Below, piece after piece: positions 6,225 through 10,219 of a stretch of 10,219 bases of DNA. The DNA lies in assembly GCA_964246695.1 (NCBI GenBank), contig CAXTSI010000349.1:1-10219 (forward strand). The letters run 5' to 3'. The stretch's first letter is position 1, and each line of letters opens with the position of its first letter. The notes under the pieces are model-generated. The model saw only the letters and a list, made by a program, of their open reading frames with translations. It made no database searches and had not been told where the DNA came from. The stretch comes from Stigonema sp964246695 (GTDB lineage: Bacteria; Cyanobacteriota; Cyanobacteriia; Cyanobacteriales; Nostocaceae). Position numbers and translations under genes: made by a program.

Positions 6225-6289
6225 GAACCGCGAAGGCGCAAAGTACGCGAAGAAAGAAGAGAAGAGGATCGGTAATCTTATGGCGGTTC
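6225..6289. repeat. AACCGC/AAG-type repeat with inverted ends
   Basis: GAACCGC (6225-6231) and GCGGTTC (6283-6289) bracket AAG-spaced units (CGCGAAGG, CGCAAAGTA, CGCGAAGAA). It is a member of the same family as the arms at 2405-2432, 4797-4824 and 9264-9317. No gene is in this spacer. Confidence 0.65.
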
Positions 6290-6352
6290 GGGAGTAATAC
6301 CAATTTGCATTCAGAACCATAATCTAGAAATTCTCATTCCCTACTCCCGTAC

Positions 6353-6373
6353 AGACGTTCCGCCGGAACGTCT
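6353..6373. repeat. Perfect 9-bp stem palindrome downstream of the acyltransferase
   Basis: AGACGTTCC, loop GCC, GGAACGTCT. It is a strong hairpin about 50 bases beyond the stop of the minus-strand acyltransferase gene. It might end or protect that transcript, but no U-run follows on the minus strand, so an interspersed palindrome is the safer reading. Confidence 0.65.
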
Positions 6374-6422
6374 CTTCCTCACTCCCGATTTTGACAGTTA
6401 CGTTTTAGAACGCAGATTGGAA

Positions 6423-7853
6423 TTAAACTGTAGGTGTGGTTGATGAAATCAGGTTCTCCAACGCTAGTTGTAAGTCTTGCGTCAGGTTGTTAACTGCTTG
6501 TCTTGCTGCTTGACGATTTGTTTGATAAGTTGACCAGCGTTCTGTCACTGAGATCGGTTCACCCACGCTAAGCAGCGCTTGTCGCCAACCTAATCGAGGT
6601 CGTCGGGGGTTTTTCTCCCCTTTAATCCGGGCGATCAGATCGAACAAAATTAAGGACGTTTCTGCAAATCTTTCAAAGGAAGGCTTTTCCTGAACGTAGG
6701 TTCCGGTAACTGCTACAAAACTCTCCGCTAAACGCATATGTAGCACACGCAAAGATGCTTCTTCAGCAATCCAGTCTGCCAAGCCCTGCTGTAAGGGAGA
6801 TAAAGTTTGCAAATCAGGCAAATCCTGGCGGTAGATATCATCCCAGCTTGCTGACTCTATTCGGCGACAGCGCTCAATCACAGTTCCCTGAGATTCCAGA
6901 CCAAAATATTGCTCAGCTGCTTGTAGTGACCGATCTAATACTGTCTGTAGTCGAGTCTCAAGTACTTCGTTACGGCTAGCAGATGAATCTATTTGTGTAG
7001 CGACTGGTGTGGTTTCGTGGTAGAAGCGAGTGTAAAACTGTTCCATCTGGGAAAGAACATGTTCACCCAGTCGAAAGAGTCGTTCATAGAAAACTTTTTC
7101 TCGGTCGGGAGTTGATTGACTAATTTGCTGCATCGGTAAACCACTATCTACTTCCAATTTACCCAAAAGCCAATCTAATTTTGCCCAAGATGGGTTGATG
7201 TAGCTGTACTGAATTCCTATCGGTACAATCAGAACTTCCTCAGTTCGATTAGCTTTGAGCAAGTCTTCTACACACCAGAAGCCCAAATGAGCAACGCCAG
7301 GTTCTAGAGGGCTGACAATTTCGCTATGTCCATTAGTGGCTCCTTCGGGAGCTACACTTATTGGTAGTTTGCCATTGGCAAACAAATCCCGTGCTGTCTT
7401 CATCCCAACCCGGTCTAGCCGCTTACCGCGATGAATCGATATGCCCCCTAACCGAGAAAACAGCCAACCAAGCCATTCTCCAGCCCACAGCAACATCCCC
7501 CGGTCATAAAGAAAGTAAGAATGAATTGGGTATTGCAGTTTGATCGCCTTTTTCCGGGCAAATTTTGGTACTGCACGGGATAACAAATACAACATGCTAA
7601 AAGGGTCGTCAACCTCAGAGTGGCGAAATGCCATTAAGAAGCGAATTTTGCCAGCTTGGAATTTTTGGTAGATATTGACTAGCACTTCCACATTCACAGT
7701 TTCAATCTGCGCGATACCTGTTGGTAACCACGGTCTAAGCCGGAATCGCAGGAAGATTGGCAGTAAAGCTTGCATAATATAGTGTACAACTGGGTCAAAG
7801 CGCTCTGAAATAAACTCTAAGGGAGGTTGAGCGCGTTGAATCGAATGGGGCAA
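6423..7853 (-). CDS. PlsC-type glycerolipid acyltransferase, 476 aa
   Basis: 1-acyl-sn-glycerol-3-phosphate acyltransferase-like protein. It would transfer an acyl group in membrane lipid synthesis, acting at a membrane surface. I use the TTG at 7851-7853: AGGAG (7861-7865) lies seven bases before it, and PHSIQRAQPPLEF directly after it resembles the usual start of cyanobacterial relatives. A longer frame from a TTG at 7913 has no ribosome site. Counting from the chosen start, the catalytic His and Asp of the HX4D motif are in FRHSEVDDP (76-84; His78, Asp83). The phosphate-binding-type PEG is in VAPEGATN (167-174), followed by VPIGIQY (210-216). About 250 further helical residues follow the catalytic domain, making it longer than classical PlsC. 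Substrate specificity is unknown. It is downstream of a toxin-antitoxin pair on the same strand. Confidence 0.85.
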   Translation of the reverse strand: MPHSIQRAQPPLEFISERFDPVVHYIMQALLPIFLRFRLRPWLPTGIAQIETVNVEVLVNIYQKFQAGKIRFLMAFRHSEVDDPFSMLYLLSRAVPKFARKKAIKLQYPIHSYFLYDRGMLLWAGEWLGWLFSRLGGISIHRGKRLDRVGMKTARDLFANGKLPISVAPEGATNGHSEIVSPLEPGVAHLGFWCVEDLLKANRTEEVLIVPIGIQYSYINPSWAKLDWLLGKLEVDSGLPMQQISQSTPDREKVFYERLFRLGEHVLSQMEQFYTRFYHETTPVATQIDSSASRNEVLETRLQTVLDRSLQAAEQYFGLESQGTVIERCRRIESASWDDIYRQDLPDLQTLSPLQQGLADWIAEEASLRVLHMRLAESFVAVTGTYVQEKPSFERFAETSLILFDLIARIKGEKNPRRPRLGWRQALLSVGEPISVTERWSTYQTNRQAARQAVNNLTQDLQLALENLISSTTPTV

Positions 7854-7860
7854 GGTGGTT

Positions 7861-7865
7861 CTCCT
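7861..7865 (-). promoter_or_regulatory. Shine-Dalgarno site deciding a TTG start
   Basis: AGGAG on the minus strand stands seven bases before the TTG at 7853. It argues against the upstream TTG at 7913 and shortens the acyltransferase by 20 residues. Confidence 0.65.
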
Positions 7866-7975
7866 GGTTATGTTATCTGTTGGGGAAACTGTGATGACAG
7901 TAGCACTGTACAACTTGGAAGGTAATAATATTTACAGTGTGTATTTGCCGCCAGAGGTTTAGCTAAAGCGATCGC

Positions 7976-8332
7976 TTACCTTCGCCATTGATTTAACCAA
8001 CGTACTTGTCCAATCCAATCAGCAGCCTGTATTTCTGTCAGCATCAGATCTAGAGATACAATCAAACTAGAAAGAAACCAACTGTTTTGGGCTGCCAAGA
8101 CAATACCACAATGGTTTGGATAGTGCTGGGACAAAACCAAGAAATCACGGATGTTGAAGGTGAAAATACACCGTCCCTGAGCGATCGCCCCCAACAACTG
8201 CACTTCATCACTAGCATCTAAGGGCATCCAATCATTGGGTGTCCGGCTGACATCATGACCAAGATTCACCAAAGCTGTATGTAGTGCTTTATTCGAGGCA
8301 TCAGCATCCAGATGCAACAGAGGTTTAGACAT
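7976..8332 (-). CDS. DUF5615 PIN-like toxin
   Basis: 118 aa. It shows the DUF5615/Mut7-C-like PIN pattern: an N-terminal strand with acidic residues (LLHLDADAS, Asp9 and Asp11), a helix and LGHDV (24-28), then LDASDEVQLL (38-47, Asp42/Glu43). IFTFNIRDFLVL (56-67) has Asp63 where PIN-like nucleases keep the last acidic residue. Such proteins are predicted ribonuclease toxins paired with DUF433 antitoxins, as here. The ATG at 8330-8332 overlaps the end of the antitoxin frame by eight bases, implying coupled translation. A TTG 24 bases upstream is possible but less likely. The stop is a few bases beyond a HIP1 octamer. Nuclease activity is inferred from the family. Confidence 0.85.
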   Translation of the reverse strand: MSKPLLHLDADASNKALHTALVNLGHDVSRTPNDWMPLDASDEVQLLGAIAQGRCIFTFNIRDFLVLSQHYPNHCGIVLAAQNSWFLSSLIVSLDLMLTEIQAADWIGQVRWLNQWRR

Positions 8333-8723
8333 GATGCGATTCAAAAGCTTGTTCAACTGCGATCGCTCTGTCTATTTCTTGGTTATGAGCAGCATAGAAA
8401 GCCAAAGCCTCGGTCACCTGAGCTTCACTCAAATTATACTCATCTGCAATTTGTGGAACCGATAACCCCCATTGCTGGCTGGCAATAATCACTGTCTGAA
8501 TTCGCAAGCCAGTTCCTTGTAATATCGGCACTCTGATACCACTAGCACCACGACGGTATACAATACTAGGGAATGTTGGATCATCAGTTGGTTGATTCAA
8601 GACACCGACTTTCTCTGCTAAAGCCCAGATAATAAACTGCTCAAGCGAAATACCTTGGTTTGCGGCAAATCTTTCTGCTTCTTGTCGCAGTTGAATCGGT
8701 AAATTCAACGAGTAAGATGCCAT
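8325..8723 (-). CDS. DUF433 antitoxin with ribbon-helix-helix-like N-terminus
   Basis: 132 aa. Residues 2-40 (ASYSLNLPIQLRQEAERFAANQGISLEQFIIWALAEKV) look like a ribbon-helix-helix DNA-binding module. Residues about 55-125 (VYRRGASGIRVPILQGTGLRIQTVI, then GLSVPQIADEYNLSEAQVTEALAFY) are a DUF433 domain with a winged or helix-turn-helix-like end. DUF433 proteins are predicted antitoxins of DUF5615 PIN-like toxins. The ATG at 8721-8723 is preferred over a TTG 18 bases upstream; no strong ribosome site is seen. It is first in the two-gene operon, which lies about 120 bases upstream of the acyltransferase start. Autoregulation is expected from the family, not shown. Confidence 0.85.
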   Translation of the reverse strand: MASYSLNLPIQLRQEAERFAANQGISLEQFIIWALAEKVGVLNQPTDDPTFPSIVYRRGASGIRVPILQGTGLRIQTVIIASQQWGLSVPQIADEYNLSEAQVTEALAFYAAHNQEIDRAIAVEQAFESHHV

Positions 8724-8776
8724 TCGTTTTTCTAAAGTCAACCGACTTGTAAATCTATCTACATCTTAATCTAAGA

Positions 8777-9010
8777 ATGTAAAGTATCAACCTCGATCAA
8801 ACTATCACTGCTTGGTCATCCATTGCCGAAAACGTCTTTGTTCCTAATACTGAAGAGGAATATGAGCGCTTGGTCGAGATGCTTGATCGCCTCCGAGATC
8901 AAGTTGGTGAAGACGAGAGTCATCCGCTTGCTTCTCTAATGGAAGTCATCGGTGTCTTAATTGAAAACTACGAAATTGAACGCATTCCTCAGCTAGAGGA
9001 GATTGTTTAA
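8777..9010 (+). pseudogene. HigA-N-terminus-like small antitoxin with a stop at codon 2
   Basis: From 8783 the frame reads SINLDQTITAWSSIAENVFV, then PNTEEEYERLVEMLDRLRDQ, then VGEDESHPLASLMEVIGVLI, and ends ENYEIERIPQLEEIV with TAA at 9008-9010. The TEEEYERLVEMLDRL segment followed by LIENYE resembles the N-terminal region of HigA-type antitoxins. Short cyanobacterial proteins of about 75 aa with this region alone exist next to RelE-like toxins. The only suitable ATG (8777-8779) is followed at once by TAA, where one base change (TCA) would restore the frame. No other ATG, GTG or TTG occurs before the conserved part. It is either a fresh pseudogene, a sequencing error, or a gene using a non-standard start. 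No helix-turn-helix is present. Confidence 0.65.
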
Positions 9011-9086
9011 CTTAAGGGCGATCGCTACCCAGTATCTGAGCGGAAAATAGTCAAAAGCATCCGGCTTGTTGCCTCTAGCGCCGCCC

Positions 9087-9211
9087 TCATTCTCCGGCTA
9101 GTTCGCGTGCAATATCCATGTTCGCCGCCAGCACACGCACGATCTCTACGGGGTTTTCGCCTCGATAGATCAGGAAATACCGGGGATGCACCAGCCAGAA
9201 ACGAACGGGAA
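9087..9211 (-). pseudogene. C-terminal fragment of a ParE/RelE-family toxin
   Basis: Read on the minus strand, the frame gives PVRFWLVHPRYFLIYRGENP, then VEIVRVLAANMDIARELAGE and TGA (9087-9089). The pattern R-W-V, Y-F-L-I-Y-R and V-E-I-V-R-V-L-x-x-x-x-D-I-A is the C-terminal half of ParE/RelE toxins. The upstream part runs into unrelated sequence with CCCCTTCGGGG and an in-frame stop. The first half of the toxin and any start are missing. Base composition is much richer in G and C than the neighbours (codons such as GTGCTGGCGGCG), suggesting a different origin. No antitoxin for it is visible on its strand. Confidence 0.7.
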
Positions 9212-9263
9212 GGGGGGTCAGCCCCTTCGGGGAATTCAAAAGTCACTCATTCAAAAGTCAATG

Positions 9264-9317
9264 TTCTTCGCGTCTTCGTGGTTCAAAAATATTTTTAAAC
9301 CGCGAAGGCACGAAGAA
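9264..9317. repeat. Long imperfect hairpin of the AACCGC/AAG family
   Basis: Arms TTCTTCGCGTCTTCGTGGTT (9264-9283) and AACCGCGAAGGCACGAAGAA (9298-9317) pair with four mismatches. The loop is itself symmetrical (AAAAATATTTTT). It sits directly before the truncated antitoxin copy. It has the same repeat units as at 2405-2432, 4797-4824 and 6225-6252. Confidence 0.75.
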
Positions 9318-9346
9318 CACGAAGGTTAAATGCCAACTTATTATAG

Positions 9347-9438
9347 ATACTGAAGAGGAATACGATCACGATTGTCGAGATGCTCGATCGCCTCCGAGAT
9401 CAAGTTGGTGAAGACGAGAGCCATCCGCTCGCGTCTCT
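9347..9438 (+). pseudogene. Truncated, frameshifted copy of the antitoxin gene
   Basis: ATACTGAAGAGGAATA onward repeats 8847-8937 at an offset of 500 bases. It includes the perfectly kept run TCGCCTCCGAGATCAAGTTG and the segment encoding GEDESHP. One extra base around 9362-9372 breaks the frame, and similarity stops after TCTCT at 9438. It covers only the middle of the small antitoxin and cannot be functional. The rest of 9212-9605 contains a hairpin before it and no further gene. Confidence 0.85.
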
Positions 9439-9512
9439 CCGAAATTTCAATCAGGAAATTGTAGTATTTACATAAAGCCGTCTAACCTGTAGAAACCTTA
9501 CAGTAATGTCTC

Positions 9513-9518
9513 TACAAT
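9513..9518 (+). promoter_or_regulatory. Possible -10 element before the HEAT-repeat gene
   Basis: TACAAT lies about 90 bases upstream of the ATG at 9606. No convincing -35 box is present, so this is a weak candidate only. Confidence 0.2.
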
Positions 9519-9605
9519 AGATGTCGTTTTTAAAGAGGGTTGTAGAAACTGGATTTGGTATAACTGCTGCGTTTTTTTGCTCGAATCCCCTATCTTGTCC
9601 CAAAT

Positions 9606-10219
9606 ATGACTGCAACTTCCTGCCAAACCCGCAAGCATAAGCCCATATTGCTGTTCTTTCTTACCTTTTTATTTACTCTCTTGGTATCCCTGCCTTGGGT
9701 TAGTGCCAAAGAAGAACCCAAGCTAAAGCCGCAAGATTGGGAGATCAAAGGCATTGTAGCAGCCTTGACAGACCCTTATGCTAAAGTGAGGCTAGTAGCG
9801 GCAGAGAAATTAGGAGAATATGAGCTAAACGATCCTAAATTGCAGGTTCCCAACTATCAAAACGTTGTAAATCAGCTTGTTAAGCAGCTATCGCCGCCAG
9901 AAAAAGAGGATAAAGAAGAAAAGAGCATTTCCCGTAAAGCCGCAGCTAATGCACTGGGGCAGATGCAAGCCAAAGACATTGCCAAAGACGTTGCCGCACT
10001 GCTCAAAGATTCTGACACAAGAGTCCGTTATGCCGCAGCTAATGCACTGGGGCAGATGCAAGCCAAAGACTTTGCCAAAGACGTTGCCGCACTGCTCAAA
10101 GATTCTGACACAAGAGTCCGTTATGCCGCAGCTAATGCACTGGGGCAGATGCAAGCCAAAGACATTGCCAAAGACGTTGCCGCACTGCTCAAAGATTCTG
10201 ACACAAGAGTCCGTTATGC
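9606..10219 (+). CDS. Exported HEAT-repeat protein, 3' end outside the window
   Basis: 204 codons are visible. Residues 1-34 form a signal peptide: a basic start (TRKHKP), a hydrophobic core ILLFFLTFLFTLLVSL (14-29) and a likely cut after VSA (34). A divergent HEAT-like unit follows (IVAALTDPYAKVRLVAAEKLGEY, 50-72), then a charged linker with PPEKEDKEEK (97-106). Next come at least three 31-residue HEAT/PBS-lyase-type units at 111-141, 142-172 and 173-203 (consensus YAAANALGQMQAKDIAKDVA plus ALLKDSDTRVR). Such repeats make alpha-solenoid scaffolds for protein binding; here probably in the periplasm or outside. The DNA of the units is almost identical (9936-10028, 10029-10121, 10122-10214), so the array is recent and may vary in copy number. 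No Shine-Dalgarno sequence is seen. The partner is unknown. Confidence 0.85.
   Translation, partial: MTATSCQTRKHKPILLFFLTFLFTLLVSLPWVSAKEEPKLKPQDWEIKGIVAALTDPYAKVRLVAAEKLGEYELNDPKLQVPNYQNVVNQLVKQLSPPEKEDKEEKSISRKAAANALGQMQAKDIAKDVAALLKDSDTRVRYAAANALGQMQAKDFAKDVAALLKDSDTRVRYAAANALGQMQAKDIAKDVAALLKDSDTRVRY
9936..10214 (+). repeat. Three 93-bp tandem units encoding HEAT repeats
   Basis: Units 2 and 3 differ by a single base (TTT or ATT at the fifteenth codon). Units 1 and 2 differ at that codon and at the first codon (AAA or TAT). The array runs off the window end at a unit boundary plus two codons, so more units are likely. Confidence 0.95.

Noticed and set aside
6353..6373. Rho-independent terminator of the acyltransferase gene
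   Set aside because: The stem is strong but no U-tract follows on the minus strand. It looks like one of the dispersed palindromes.
7854..7913. Longer acyltransferase N-terminus from the TTG at 7913
   Set aside because: There is no ribosome site there. AGGAG precedes the later TTG, and the family-like sequence starts after that codon.
9025..9246. Arg- and Pro-rich minus-strand frame over the toxin relic
   Set aside because: It is the wrong frame. The neighbouring frame gives a clear ParE/RelE C-terminal pattern.
9888..10154. Minus-strand cysteine-rich repeated frame opposite the HEAT array
   Set aside because: It is the antisense shadow of the tandem units. The plus strand has a signal peptide and HEAT consensus.

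Overview
The sequence looks like a filamentous, probably heterocyst-forming cyanobacterium (Nostocales-like; genus not determinable). The reasons are frequent HIP1 octamers (GCGATCGC, e.g. at 1059-1066, 1457-1464 and 7968-7975), long heptanucleotide tandem repeats of the STRR kind, several short palindromic interspersed repeats, and cyanobacterial-type proteins. The window starts exactly on a tandem repeat, ends inside another repeat array, and has a 100-N gap inside a third. It may therefore be one complete draft scaffold broken at repeats.

Layout. 1-212 is a heptamer repeat block. 263-418 (-) and 607-804 (-) are two small genes with strong Shine-Dalgarno sites; the first encodes a one-helix membrane protein and the second is a soluble hypothetical. 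1023-2405 (+) is mnmE, the tRNA U34-modifying GTPase, ending in a nested hairpin repeat. 2543-3313 (+) is a CsgA/C-factor-like short-chain dehydrogenase. 3314-4166 is a rearranged stretch: inverted heptamer repeats, an apparently orphan parD-like antitoxin (3602-3865, -), and a degraded second copy of the dehydrogenase 3' end. An intact ParD/ParE pair follows (4167-4741, +). Then come a 93-bp MITE-like element (4772-4864) and a beheaded NACHT-HEAT protein (5033-6132, -) interrupted by the assembly gap. A repeat-filled spacer leads to a PlsC-type acyltransferase (6423-7853, -, TTG start). Upstream of it on the same strand is a DUF433 antitoxin / DUF5615 PIN-like toxin pair (7976-8723, -).

The right end holds toxin-antitoxin relics: a HigA-N-terminus-like small gene with a stop at codon 2 (8777-9010, +), a GC-rich ParE/RelE C-terminal fragment (9087-9211, -), and a shortened, frameshifted copy of the antitoxin 500 bp away (9347-9438). 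Last is the 5' part of an exported HEAT-repeat protein (9606 to the window end, +) with near-identical 93-bp units.

mnmE and the acyltransferase are housekeeping-type genes. Most of the rest is accessory: at least five toxin-antitoxin loci or fragments, repeat-protein genes and small palindromic elements. The pattern fits a genome shaped by repeat-mediated duplication and decay. I do not see one complete novel multi-gene system. The best leads are the recombining 31-residue HEAT arrays, the compensatory-paired palindrome family, the AACCGC/AAG repeat family, the duplicated dehydrogenase-parD junction, and the antitoxin gene with a stop at its second codon.
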